This document shows positions 44,630-57,233 of a stretch of DNA of 64,000 nt, in pieces. Every line of letters begins with the position of its first letter. The first letter of the stretch is position 1. The DNA is from JAAFIW01 sp031414805. GTDB lineage: Bacteria; Pseudomonadota; Gammaproteobacteria; Burkholderiales; Burkholderiaceae_C. The notes under the pieces were generated by a model, which was not told the origin of the DNA, ran no database searches, and saw nothing but the letters and a program-made list of their open reading frames with translations. The DNA lies in NCBI GenBank assembly GCA_031414805.1, contig JANOQJ010000086.1, forward strand, positions 1 to 64,000, given 5' to 3'. A program made the position numbers and the translations under genes.

Positions 44630-44693
44630 TTTGCTACAACATTAATAGCTGCTTGAGCAGTATTTATAAGGGCTGAAGCCCGATTTGGACATA
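44630..44693 (+). repeat. Interspersed 60 bp element, copy 12
   Basis: Near-complete copy with the core at 44646-44663. It is a good reference for the consensus. Confidence 0.9.
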
Positions 44694-44789
44694 AATTGCG
44701 CGAAGGGTGCCGCTCTACTTCAATAGGGGTATGACGGCGCGCAACGACCATTGAACAATCTCGGCTGAATGATTTTCAAGAGGCCCACC

Positions 44790-46478
44790 ATGCCCCGCCA
44801 ACTCATCGTGTGCTGCGATGGCACCAGTAACAACCTGACAGGCCGCGTTCAGGACACCAACGTGGCCAAGCTGTGCGAATTGCTGGACACGGACAACCAG
44901 CAACAACTGCTGTACTACGACCCTGGCGTGGGCAACTCGGGCGTGCTGCCCGACACGACGCCCTGGGAGTGGGTCCGGCAAACCAGCGAGCGGGTTGCAT
45001 CGCTGGCTTTTGGCAGTGGCATTTACGAAAACATCGCCCAGGCCTATCGCTTCTTGATGCAGCACTGGCAGCCAGGCGACCAAATATTTCTGTTCGGGTT
45101 CTCGCGTGGTGCCTTCACCGCGCGCTGCGTGGGCGGGCTGGTGACGCAATTTGGCATGTTGCGGCCCGAGGCAGAGGCCATGGTGCCCACGTTGCTCCAC
45201 GTGTACTTTTTAGACCGCGAACGCCACCGGGACGTCTACCAGCGCACCCGCGCGCAGATCAGCCAGTTGTTTACCGGCGAGGCAGCGCGGGAGGCACCGG
45301 TCTGGTTTGTGGGTGTGTGGGACACCGTGGCCTCGGTTGGCATGCCCTTGATTGGCAAACAGATCACTGGCAGCCCCACCATTGTGGGCAAGCGCTTTAT
45401 GCATGTACGCCAGGCGCTGGCGCTGGATGAACACCGCTACACCTTTGCACCCCGTCCCTACGAAATTGAGCGTGGATACGACTATGCAGCCCATCAGCAA
45501 AGCATTGCGCAGCAGTGGTTCAGCGGCGCGCACTGCGATGTGGGCGGCGGTTACCCCAACGCGCAGACCGGCCTGTCGCAACAGGCCCTGTTGTGGCTGG
45601 TGCAGGAGGCCACGCAGTGCCAGCTGCGCCTGCGCGCAGACCTGGTGGATGCGCAAGGGCAGGCAGATCCGCAAAAGATCACCGCAGCGCTGGCCGCGCG
45701 TGAGGTACCCCACACCACCACAGCACCGCGCCAACAGGTTCACAGCGCCAGCTACACCAGCGCTTGGTGGGCGCTGGCGGGCCTGCGGGTGCGCAACCCG
45801 TATGAGGGCGAACACCCCGGCAAGGAACGGCCCACCGAGCCGCCGCAGCAGTCGCCCACGGTGCAGGCCAACGGTTTGCAGTTTCCACACCAAACCGTCT
45901 GGCAGCACGCCCGCACACTGTGGACGGTGGCGCTGGCGGCTTTGTTAGTCGGGGTGCTGTTTGTCATCTTGGGGGTATTGCTGGCACCGCAGAGCCAGAC
46001 GACCTGGGCTGCCGCACTGAAAGCGGCAGCCTGTGCCAACCTGGCCTTCACCGAATGGCAACTCCTGTGGTGGTGGCATGGCCAGCCGAGCAAGGGTCTT
46101 GACCGGTTTGATGCCGTGCGCAGCGCGCTGATACTCGACCTGGCCTTGATTTCCGCTTACGGCTACTTGCTGGCGCACACCACGAGCTGGGCGTTTGCCT
46201 GGGTGGCGCAGTTGCGCACGGTGTCGATGGCCGTGCCCCAATGGCTGAACCGTTTGGGCTTTTGCGCCTGCGCCATGGCGCTGGCCGATGTGGCCGAAAA
46301 CCTTTTCACGCTCCTGGTGGTCGCCAGTGCAGACAGCACCCACATCCCGAGTGCAGCCTGGCTGAGCGGCGCAGCCATGAGTCTGGCGTGCCTGAGCAAA
46401 TGGACGGCTCTGGCAGGTTGCGCGGCACTGGTGGGCTGGGCGGGGCTTGTGCGGATGACTCACAAGCACGATCAATGA
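44790..46478 (+). CDS. DUF2235 alpha/beta hydrolase with membrane C-terminus
   Basis: ATG 44790 follows AAGAGG; an upstream ATG at 44769 is less likely. The 562-residue protein starts with the DUF2235 signature RQLIVCCDGTSNN and has the nucleophile elbow FLFGFSRGAFTARC, the acid region VWFVGVWDTVASVG, and HCDVGGGYP for the catalytic His. This is the fold of the Tle1 phospholipases. The C-terminal third has about five membrane segments (residues 385-560), unlike secreted effectors, so it is probably an inner-membrane lipid or ester hydrolase. No type VI secretion genes are near. It is flanked by copies of the 60 bp element on both sides. Confidence 0.85.
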   Translation: MPRQLIVCCDGTSNNLTGRVQDTNVAKLCELLDTDNQQQLLYYDPGVGNSGVLPDTTPWEWVRQTSERVASLAFGSGIYENIAQAYRFLMQHWQPGDQIFLFGFSRGAFTARCVGGLVTQFGMLRPEAEAMVPTLLHVYFLDRERHRDVYQRTRAQISQLFTGEAAREAPVWFVGVWDTVASVGMPLIGKQITGSPTIVGKRFMHVRQALALDEHRYTFAPRPYEIERGYDYAAHQQSIAQQWFSGAHCDVGGGYPNAQTGLSQQALLWLVQEATQCQLRLRADLVDAQGQADPQKITAALAAREVPHTTTAPRQQVHSASYTSAWWALAGLRVRNPYEGEHPGKERPTEPPQQSPTVQANGLQFPHQTVWQHARTLWTVALAALLVGVLFVILGVLLAPQSQTTWAAALKAAACANLAFTEWQLLWWWHGQPSKGLDRFDAVRSALILDLALISAYGYLLAHTTSWAFAWVAQLRTVSMAVPQWLNRLGFCACAMALADVAENLFTLLVVASADSTHIPSAAWLSGAAMSLACLSKWTALAGCAALVGWAGLVRMTHKHDQ

Positions 46479-46495
46479 CAACTGCACACGAGTCA

Positions 46496-46557
46496 ATGTC
46501 ACTATCAAAATAATAGCTGCTTGAGCAGTATTGATAAGGGATAGAGACGCTTTTTAT
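46496..46557 (+). repeat. Interspersed 60 bp element, copy 13
   Basis: Core at 46514-46531. The stop codon of the FosX-like gene (46554-46556) lies at its right edge. Confidence 0.85.
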
Positions 46558-46995
46558 CGAAAATTAGCAGCAAGCGGTGTCTGTGACACCCCATACCGCT
46601 CTAAGCGCCGCGCCAGCGTACCGGTGTGCAGCTCGAACAAGTGGTTGTCGAAGTCGTAGAAGTAAAGCGATTCACCCTCACCCGCTACCCGATCACGTGG
46701 TGGCCTGATTTCCGCGCCCAACGCGCGCAAGCGGGCTTCAAATTCTGGCAGCTCGTCAGACTCCACCTTGAATGCCACATGCTGATAGGAACGCTGCAAA
46801 GCCGGCTCGCCCTGCATCGCGACCAGCCACACGTTACCCAGAATGAAAAACTTCTCGCGCGAAACAGAAAAGTTCTGGGCCGACGAGTCATAAACCTCTT
46901 GCGCCCCCAGGCCTGCGCACAGCAGGTGGGCCATGCGATCCAGGTCGCTCACGATCAAGGTGATGTGGCTGAGCGCCTGAACCGGAATGGGCGTG

Positions 46996-48657
<1,662 letters not shown>

Positions 48658-48707
48658 TGTGTTTGTATTGAGGGAGTTCTGAAAAAAGAGCAATTATCGG
48701 CGGGGTC

Positions 48708-48770
48708 GATGACGAATGACTTCGCTGCGCGGTGATGACGGATGACAACACACGCCAATCATTCGTCATG
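48708..48770. repeat. Inverted repeat ATGACGAATGA with internal GTGATGACGGATGAC
   Basis: Arms 48709-48719 and 48759-48769 pair perfectly over 11 bases. Inside, 48732-48746 repeats the 15-base arm seen at 6523. It lies between ettA and the DUF1631 gene. Confidence 0.6.
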
Positions 48771-48813
48771 GCAGGCGCATGCACCGCCGTCAACTGTCAT
48801 CAGCTCGCGCAGC

Positions 48814-51159
48814 TCACCCGCGCAAGCTGTTCTGCATCGCCGCCCTGGCCACCTCGTCAAACGCCTGATCGACCAGATGGCGGTCAGAGACCACCTTGAC
48901 CAGCCCTTGTACCCGAAGCCTTTCCAGGGTGCGCCTGGACATGGAATGCGCGGTACCCGTGAGCGAAGTGAACATGAACAAAGTGCCATGGGGGCTGGCC
49001 CAGGTCAGTTGTGCCCTGATCCACTTGCCCTCAGCCAGCAGCTCGATCCAGGCACCGGTCTGCAACTCGGCAACTGAGACCGGATCTGGCACGTCAGGCT
49101 CGGGGTTGGCATTCTCTGCCCGCGACAGGTCTTGCGGCATGATAAGGTTCTGCTCCAAATAACCCGATTCCGCAGTCTCCTTGTTACCTAGCCACGGCAA
49201 AACCGGCTCGGGTGGGGCTACAAACGCAGGCACCGAGTCTTCCACGGCAGCGGCTGGCGTTGGAACCGGATCGGCCAGGGCTTGACCGGGCTCAATGGCA
49301 TCGGTTTGGCTGTCCGCCGCAACGTCAGCCAGCGCGTCATCGCCAAAGTCTTTTAGCAGTTCGGGCGGCATCACACTGTCTTGCAAGGGTTGCGCCTCAG
49401 ACGCATCGACCCCAGGAACAGGTTTTCCCTCCGCCAGAATCGCATCGTGAATCAGCACCGTTCCGTCAAAAAACCGCTCGGTTAGCTCGGGTGGGTAGTC
49501 GATATGGCTCAAGCCTTCACGCAGTTTTTCGAGCAAGCCGGGCACGATTTCCGCCAGTAACTGACGGTTGCGCCTGGCACTTTTGGCATGAACACTCCAC
49601 AACAAGTCTTCCACCAACGCGTTGTAACCGCCGGGATCTTCACTGCCGTCAGTGGCGTTCAAGCGCGCATGGGCCACCACTTGCGCCCATGAGCCTTTGA
49701 TGAAATCTGAAACGAATCCGGGAACCTCCCGGCCTTCAAACAGCTTGGCGTATCCCACCGCCAGGTGCTGCGCCAGGAGGTTGCGCTGCTCGGCCTGCAC
49801 CAACGCCCGGGCGGCCTCTTCCCGTTTGGCCACCAAGGCCTGATCCAGGTGCTTCCACTCACCTTCCATATCCTCCAACGCGAGAATGAAGTATTCGGCC
49901 GTGTGGGGTTTGCTGGCCAGCTCGTTCATGGCTTCTTGCACACCGGCAAGAAAGCGCTGGCAGCCCTCGTCGTTAACCGACACGTAACCCAGACTTCGCT
50001 GCGTGATGCGGTCCAGGAAAATGCGGGCAGGATGCTTGCGGTCGCTGAAAAAGCGCGAATCGGTCTGGCACAGCGACAGCAACACCGGCTCAAAATCGCG
50101 CAGTTGCTCACGCAGCGGTGCCAACAAGCGCTCATCTTTGGCCAGGTTGTCCACCATCAGGCGCAACACTTCTTCGCCGAGTTGATGCCCCAGGGGCTTG
50201 ACGGCCGTTTTGTCGCGCAAGGTGCCACGCGGCACTGCAGGTGGGGGCGCTGCAGGTGCGCGAGCTCGGTTTTCAAGGCGCTGCACCATCGCATCGACCT
50301 GCTTTAACTCCTGCAGGGCCACCAGCGATGCCGGCATGGTGTGCAAAAACTCACCGGCCCCGGGCGCCCGGGCTGCGCTATCGAAATCACCCGCAAGCAA
50401 TCGGCGCAGCTTGTCCAGCGTCAAGAGGGTTTTAGCGACTGAACTTACAACAGAGGAATTGGTTGCCAAAGCTGTGCCCACAGCTGTCTTGCCGCCCACC
50501 GGTACAGCGGGCTCCACTCCACTAGAGACCAGCCAGTCGACCAATTCTTTGTAAATTTTTGCCAACCGGATGCCCAATAGCCCCGAAGCGGGCGTAATGA
50601 GAGCTTCTCGCGACTCATTACTGGCCACCAGATCCGTCAAGGCGGCTTGCAGGGCGCGCACAAAAATTTCGGGGCGCAGCGGGTTTAAGCCCCGCTGTAC
50701 GGTGCGCCAACCCATCAGGGTGCTCATCAGCGCGTCCAGCGGAGCCTGTGTATCGCTTACCGCCAGCTCCACCTCTTGCTGCGCACGCGCAATTTCGATG
50801 CTCTGGTTCAACTCCGCGTCTTCAAACAGCTGGATATTTTCAAAGCGCAGCGATTGGTGGTCGTAGGCTTCTTTCCCACCTCGCTCAAACATGACGCGCC
50901 GCAGGTGCGAACCAAAGACCTGCTGCGCCTGGGTGACATTTCGCGAGAGCAGTTCGACGGCGAGCTTGATTCCCGGGTGCTGCAGGCCCTCAATCCGGCG
51001 ATTTCCCGTCTGCTTCAACGACACCTGCAGGGCGTTGATGATGTCGCCCATCATCGGCGGGGCGTGCTGCAGCACCGTCTCCAGGCAATCGTTCAGATTG
51101 GGCTGGGTGGCTTGCGCATCACCGGCTACGCCGAGCCGCAGCTTAAGAAGTTTCGCCAT
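48814..51159 (-). CDS. DUF1631 domain protein
   Basis: The 781-residue cytoplasmic protein starts at ATG 51159 (MAKLLKLRLGVAGD). It fits the DUF1631 family of large betaproteobacterial and gammaproteobacterial proteins: QVFGSHLRRVMFERGGKEAYDHQSLRFENIQLFED, RVLAPLREQLRDFEPVLLSLCQTDSRFFSDRKHPARIFLDRI and FIKGSWAQVVAHARLN. The C-terminal 100 residues (GAWIELLAEGKWIRAQLTWASPHGTLFMFTSLTGTAHSMSRRTLERL) look like a PilZ-type or similar beta-barrel and could bind cyclic-di-GMP, although the RxxxR and DxSxxG motifs are not clear. An acidic/Pro-rich segment links the two parts. Function unknown. The upstream region is shared with the divergent helicase gene. Confidence 0.82.
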   Translation of the reverse strand: MAKLLKLRLGVAGDAQATQPNLNDCLETVLQHAPPMMGDIINALQVSLKQTGNRRIEGLQHPGIKLAVELLSRNVTQAQQVFGSHLRRVMFERGGKEAYDHQSLRFENIQLFEDAELNQSIEIARAQQEVELAVSDTQAPLDALMSTLMGWRTVQRGLNPLRPEIFVRALQAALTDLVASNESREALITPASGLLGIRLAKIYKELVDWLVSSGVEPAVPVGGKTAVGTALATNSSVVSSVAKTLLTLDKLRRLLAGDFDSAARAPGAGEFLHTMPASLVALQELKQVDAMVQRLENRARAPAAPPPAVPRGTLRDKTAVKPLGHQLGEEVLRLMVDNLAKDERLLAPLREQLRDFEPVLLSLCQTDSRFFSDRKHPARIFLDRITQRSLGYVSVNDEGCQRFLAGVQEAMNELASKPHTAEYFILALEDMEGEWKHLDQALVAKREEAARALVQAEQRNLLAQHLAVGYAKLFEGREVPGFVSDFIKGSWAQVVAHARLNATDGSEDPGGYNALVEDLLWSVHAKSARRNRQLLAEIVPGLLEKLREGLSHIDYPPELTERFFDGTVLIHDAILAEGKPVPGVDASEAQPLQDSVMPPELLKDFGDDALADVAADSQTDAIEPGQALADPVPTPAAAVEDSVPAFVAPPEPVLPWLGNKETAESGYLEQNLIMPQDLSRAENANPEPDVPDPVSVAELQTGAWIELLAEGKWIRAQLTWASPHGTLFMFTSLTGTAHSMSRRTLERLRVQGLVKVVSDRHLVDQAFDEVARAAMQNSLRG

Positions 51160-51470
51160 GTAGGTTAGAGAGGAAAAAAACCAGAGAACCCTTCGCGCGT
51201 ACAGGAAAATTTTCCCGTCGCGAGCGTCGGCAATTATGGTCGCTGCTTGTGCCTTTGCGGCATCCGGCAGCCCGCCTGAAAACCCGGGGCGGCGTAAATG
51301 AGACAATAAGCATATTCGTCCTGCTCCAGTTGGCAGCGAATTCAGCGTCCTGCTGAGGGTCTTGCGACCCACCTTTTGCATCCTTGTCAGCCTCAGACTG
51401 GCCCTGTCGGGTATTAATCCACAGGGCAGGCCGATGACCCCAGCGCCCCGGACGGGCGCGACACTATCCA
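51160..51470. other. Divergent control region of DUF1631 and rhlE, 311 bases
   Basis: No gene is visible. The right half is likely a long 5' leader of the helicase gene with hairpins at 51401-51427 and 51443-51459. Promoters for both genes should lie here. Confidence 0.5.
51401..51459 (+). promoter_or_regulatory. Structured 5' leader of the helicase gene
   Basis: GCCCTGT (51401-51407) pairs with ACAGGGC (51421-51427). GCGCCC (51443-51448) pairs with GGGCGC (51454-51459), ending 11 bases before ATG 51471. No Shine-Dalgarno sequence is visible, so folding probably matters for translation, as is common for cold-shock helicases. Confidence 0.45.
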
Positions 51471-53405
<1,935 letters not shown>

Positions 53406-53984
53406 GTCGGTTACCACGGTTCACAGCATAGGCCGCCGCGTGCTGCCGCTGCAGCACGCCAAGTTGGTTCAACACACGGTGGACTTTGCGGCCTTGCCCC
53501 GCTTGCCAGCGGTACTGGAGGCGTTCATAACGCTGGGCACCACCTTGAAAGTGGCAGGCAGCCAGGCTGCCTTTCGAGCCATTGATTTCACAGCCGTTGT
53601 GACGCTAGCCCAGGCCCTACGTGCGCAAGGCACGACGAAATTAGGTGTTGTCAGCGCGATGGGCGCCAGCGCCCAGTCGCCGGTTTTTTACAACCGCGTT
53701 AAAGGTGAAATGGAAGACGCCTTGAAAGCACTGGGTTTTCAAACCCTGGTGATCGCGCGCCCTTCCCTGCTGGCAGGCCCGCGCGAAAACTTGAACCAAG
53801 CGACCAGGCCAGGGGAGCGCATCTCGCTGGTCTTGGCACGCGTGCTGCGGCCGCTCATTCCGGCGAACTACCAGGCGGTGGACATTCGCCAAGTCGCTGC
53901 CGGCCTTCTACATGCGGTGGGCCATGGGCCTGCCGGTGTGCGCGTGATGTTATCGGGTGAACTGCAGCAGTATTAAAACGTTTT

Positions 53985-54048
53985 CACTATAATTTTGATA
54001 GCTGCTTGAGCAATATTTATAAGGGCTAAGAGTCGATTTGATCAATAT
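53985..54048 (+). repeat. Interspersed 60 bp element, copy 14
   Basis: Core near 53999-54016 (AGCTGCTTGAGCAATAT), between two convergent genes. Confidence 0.85.
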
Positions 54049-54063
54049 TTGATGCCATCGAAC

Positions 54064-55257
54064 TCAGGCGGACGTCCGGACGACCGCATCGGGTCGCAGA
54101 TGCAAATCCGGTAGCAATTCCAGGCCCAAACCTGGCTTGTTCCCCAGACTGATCTTTCCCTGGCTCACCACTGGCAATTCAGTCACCAGTTCTTTGTACC
54201 AACCCGAATAAAACGCACGCACACTTTCCTGAATCAGCGCGTTGGGTGCGTGCAGGCTCAAGTGGGTGGACGCGGCCCAGACCACCGGGCCCGTGCAGTC
54301 GTGCGGTGCCACCGGCAGCTGCCACGCGTCGGCCATGGCGGCGATTTTTCGGGCTTCGGTCAAGCCGCCACACCAGCTCAAGTCAAGCATCACCACGCCG
54401 GCCACGCCGGTTTGCAGGTAGTCTTTGAAGCCCCATTTGTAGCTGAGCGTTTCGCTGGCGCAGACCAAAGCGTCGCAGTCTTTGGCGTAGGCACGGAGCA
54501 AGTCCAGGCTGTCCATGCGGATGGCGTCTTCGTGCCAGAAGGTGTTGAACGGTTTGAGTGCGCGGGCGATTTTTTGTGCCATCGGCAGGCGCCACAGGCT
54601 GTGAAACTCCACCATGATGTCCATCTGCTCGCCAACCGCCGCGCGAATTTTGCGAAACGGCTCCAGGGCCAAGTCCAGATCGGCGTTGCTGATGTACTGG
54701 CCGCCACTGGCTTCTGCCGCCTTATCGAACGGCCAGATTTTCATGGCGGTGATGCCTTCGCTCAGTAGCGATTGCGCCAATTCATCGGCATGGTGGAGAA
54801 AACCTTGCAAGTCTTCGTAAGGGCCACCCGAGTTGCCTAGACCCCAGTTGCTGCTGGTCTGGTTGGTGTTGCTGCGCACGTATTGGTAACCGGCGCAGGT
54901 GTTGTAAACACGGATGCTGTCGCGGCTCTTGCCCCCCAGGGCAGTGTGCAGCGGCATGCCCGCCGCTTTGCCAAAAATGTCCCACAGCGCAATATCCACC
55001 GCACTGTTGCCGCGTGTTTCCACACCGGAGCCGCGCCAGCCCAGATAGCCCATCAAATCGGTGTTGCGCGCTTCGATAGCCAGCGGGTCTTTGCCCATCA
55101 AACGCGGTGCAGCCCATTCATGCAGATACGCCTCAACGGCCTGCGCTCCCATGAAGGTTTCGCCCAGGCCTGTCAAACCTTCGTCGGTATACAGCCGCAC
55201 CCACAAAATGTTGGGAAACTCACCCAGGCGCAGGGTTTCAAGCTGGGTGAGTTTCAT
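54064..55257 (-). CDS. Mandelate racemase/muconate lactonizing-family sugar-acid dehydratase
   Basis: The 397-residue enolase-superfamily enzyme has a capping domain (GLTGLGETFMGAQAVEAYLHEW) and a barrel with Lys173 (AMKIWPFD). The metal ligands are Asp213 (DIMVEFHSLW), Glu243 (WHEDAIR) and Glu269 (CASETLSYK), and His319 (APHDCTGP) is the general base. The VEFHS segment resembles D-galactonate and related sugar-acid dehydratases, which remove water to give 2-keto-3-deoxy acids. The neighbouring TRAP transporter and dgoK/dgoA genes support a sugar-acid substrate, but the exact acid is not determined. It is the last gene of the leftward operon, six bases after the transglutaminase-like gene. 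Confidence 0.88.
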   Translation of the reverse strand: MKLTQLETLRLGEFPNILWVRLYTDEGLTGLGETFMGAQAVEAYLHEWAAPRLMGKDPLAIEARNTDLMGYLGWRGSGVETRGNSAVDIALWDIFGKAAGMPLHTALGGKSRDSIRVYNTCAGYQYVRSNTNQTSSNWGLGNSGGPYEDLQGFLHHADELAQSLLSEGITAMKIWPFDKAAEASGGQYISNADLDLALEPFRKIRAAVGEQMDIMVEFHSLWRLPMAQKIARALKPFNTFWHEDAIRMDSLDLLRAYAKDCDALVCASETLSYKWGFKDYLQTGVAGVVMLDLSWCGGLTEARKIAAMADAWQLPVAPHDCTGPVVWAASTHLSLHAPNALIQESVRAFYSGWYKELVTELPVVSQGKISLGNKPGLGLELLPDLHLRPDAVVRTSA

Positions 55258-55263
55258 AGTGCC

Positions 55264-56115
55264 TCAGATTGATTTCGACGGTTCCCGCAGGCTGGGCGGC
55301 AAGCTGCGCTTGCCGTCTTCGCGCAGTTCCCGCATCACGCGCTGAATACCAGGCGACAGCACATTCCACAGCACGCTGCGCGCAAAACGCGGGTGCCGCT
55401 CGGTGAAAGCAGGCGATTGGGTGTAGTGCTGGTGATCGTGAAACACGCCGTTGTGCGCCACCACCAGCGGGTCTTGCTCGCTGGGCACACCGCCCAGATA
55501 AGCCGACTGCACGCCATTCCAGATGGTTTGCGCGCCCCTGTGGATGCCATATCCACAATCCCATTCATCGGTTTGGAGCCGCCGCAAGGCTGCCGCCATG
55601 TAGGTGGCTTCAAAAATGAAGGTGTCGGTGCGCAGCCATTGCCCTCTGATCCACACCTCCACCAGCGGACGCGAAAAGCTGCTGATCCCATCGACCAGCC
55701 CACGCAGCATGGTTCCGTTCACTTCCACGTATCGCAGGCGGCTGGGAATGGCGGTCGCCCGCAACAGCGCCACCAGCAGGCTGGCTTTGTCTTCGGCATC
55801 GCCCTTGCCTGCATCCATCACCTGGCGCGCGGTGCGCAGCCGCAGTTTCAGGGGCTTGCTCACCGGCATACGCTTGACATAGCCGTACAGCGCCAAGGCT
55901 TTGTCACGGTCGTCTTTGCACAGCTGCGAAATCGACTGCGCCCGCAGCCGCAATTTGGGATCTTCCAGATCAAGAATTTCCGTGCAACCAAGCCACTGGG
56001 CCGGGTCGTCCGTGTGATCGGCGGGTCGCATCAATGCAACGGCTGTACCAGGGAACGCGGGGGCAGACGCGGGACGCAAAGAAGGCTCCTTGGCTAATGT
56101 CTTGTCGAGCACCAC
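55264..56115 (-). CDS. Transglutaminase-like protein with apparently inactive catalytic site
   Basis: The 283-residue protein shows the core of bacterial transglutaminase-like domains: DRDKALALYGYVKRMPVS, then ARQVMDAGKGDAEDKASLLVALLRATAIPSRLRYVEV and RPLVEVWIRGQWLRTDTF. Active members read GDCxDKA at the first block; here Ala107 replaces the cysteine. The usual His before the VEVW strand is also not evident, while the Asp (RTDT) remains. The protein is therefore likely a non-catalytic binding or structural member. It lies in the sugar-acid operon between dctP and the dehydratase. No signal peptide is obvious. The start may be later than ATG 56115. Confidence 0.75.
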   Translation of the reverse strand: MVLDKTLAKEPSLRPASAPAFPGTAVALMRPADHTDDPAQWLGCTEILDLEDPKLRLRAQSISQLCKDDRDKALALYGYVKRMPVSKPLKLRLRTARQVMDAGKGDAEDKASLLVALLRATAIPSRLRYVEVNGTMLRGLVDGISSFSRPLVEVWIRGQWLRTDTFIFEATYMAAALRRLQTDEWDCGYGIHRGAQTIWNGVQSAYLGGVPSEQDPLVVAHNGVFHDHQHYTQSPAFTERHPRFARSVLWNVLSPGIQRVMRELREDGKRSLPPSLREPSKSI

Positions 56116-56164
56116 GCCCGAGTGAACATACTAGCCACCACTCAAGTCAACGCAACACATCACC

Positions 56165-57175
56165 CTAACCGCCGCGAGCCTTTTTCAGCGCATCCAGCAC
56201 GGTCGTCACGGCTTCTGCACCAATTGTGGGGACGTTCTTGTCATACACCGGTTTGACGCGTTCAAACATGCGCACCTGCTCGGCTGAGGTGATTTCGTTG
56301 ACCTGCATGCCTTTGGTTTTCAGGCTGGTGAGCGCTTTTTCGTTCAATGCGCGGTTGGCGGTGCGTTGCACTTTCTGGCCTTCCATCGCCGCTTCGCGCA
56401 GCACCGCCTGCTCTTGCGCATTCAGCTGGTCCCAGAGTTTCTTGCTATACAAAATAAGGAAGGGCGTGTAGGCGTGGCGCGTGACGCTGAGGTACTTTTG
56501 CACCTCGTTGAACTTGGAAGTTTCGATGGTGACAAACGGGTTTTCCTGGCCGTCAATCGTTTTGGTTTCCAGTGCGGTGAACACCTCCCCAAAGGCCATA
56601 GGCACCGCATTGGTACCCAAGGTTTTGAAGGTGTCTAGAAAGATGTTGTTCTGCATCACGCGCACTTTCACGCCGTCAAAGTCTTCCACTTTGGTCACCG
56701 CGCGCTTGCTGTTGGTCAGATTCCGGAAACCGTTTTCCCAATACGCCAAGTTAATCAGGCCCGCGTCTTCCAGCTTCTTGTTGAAATACACGCCTGCCGG
56801 GCCATCGAGCACCGCGTCGGCCTCTTTTTCGTTCGCAAACAGGAAGGGCAGGTCAAACGCACCCAGCTCTTTGACGATGCCCACCAGCGGGCTGGACGAG
56901 GTGCACACCATCTCTTGCGTGCCCGCGCGCAGGGCTTGCGTGGCGGGCAAGTCGCCCCCGGCAGAGCCTCCCCAGAACGCGACGATTTTCATCTTGCCGC
57001 CCGTTTTGGCCGCCAGAATTTCCTGCATTTTTTTCACGCCGACGCCCACCGGGTGGTCTTCGTTCACACCGTTGGTGAACTTGATGGTGCGCTCGGCAAA
57101 TTGCGCCTGGGCAGCGGTTGCCAGCAGCAATGAAGCACTGGCCAGAAGAGAAACGAGGACTCGGCGTTTAAACAT
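56165..57175 (-). CDS. TRAP transporter substrate-binding protein (DctP family)
   Basis: ATG 57175 follows AGGAGACAACC. The 336-residue protein has a signal peptide (MFKRRVLVSLLASASLLLATAAQA) and the DctP fold: TIKFTNGVNEDHPVGVGVKKMQEILAAKTGGKMKIVAFWGGSAGGD, then NGFRNLTNSKRAVTKVEDFDGVKVRVMQNNIF and GQENPFVTIETSKFNEVQKYLSVTRHAYTPFLILYSKK. The conserved Arg in KVRVMQ normally pairs with the ligand carboxylate. It delivers an organic or sugar acid to the DctQ-DctM permease encoded just upstream in the operon. Confidence 0.93.
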   Translation of the reverse strand: MFKRRVLVSLLASASLLLATAAQAQFAERTIKFTNGVNEDHPVGVGVKKMQEILAAKTGGKMKIVAFWGGSAGGDLPATQALRAGTQEMVCTSSSPLVGIVKELGAFDLPFLFANEKEADAVLDGPAGVYFNKKLEDAGLINLAYWENGFRNLTNSKRAVTKVEDFDGVKVRVMQNNIFLDTFKTLGTNAVPMAFGEVFTALETKTIDGQENPFVTIETSKFNEVQKYLSVTRHAYTPFLILYSKKLWDQLNAQEQAVLREAAMEGQKVQRTANRALNEKALTSLKTKGMQVNEITSAEQVRMFERVKPVYDKNVPTIGAEAVTTVLDALKKARGG

Positions 57176-57233
57176 GGTTGTCTCCTAAATGAACAGACAG
57201 GGTGGGGAAAACAATTCGGGGGTGGATCATTTT

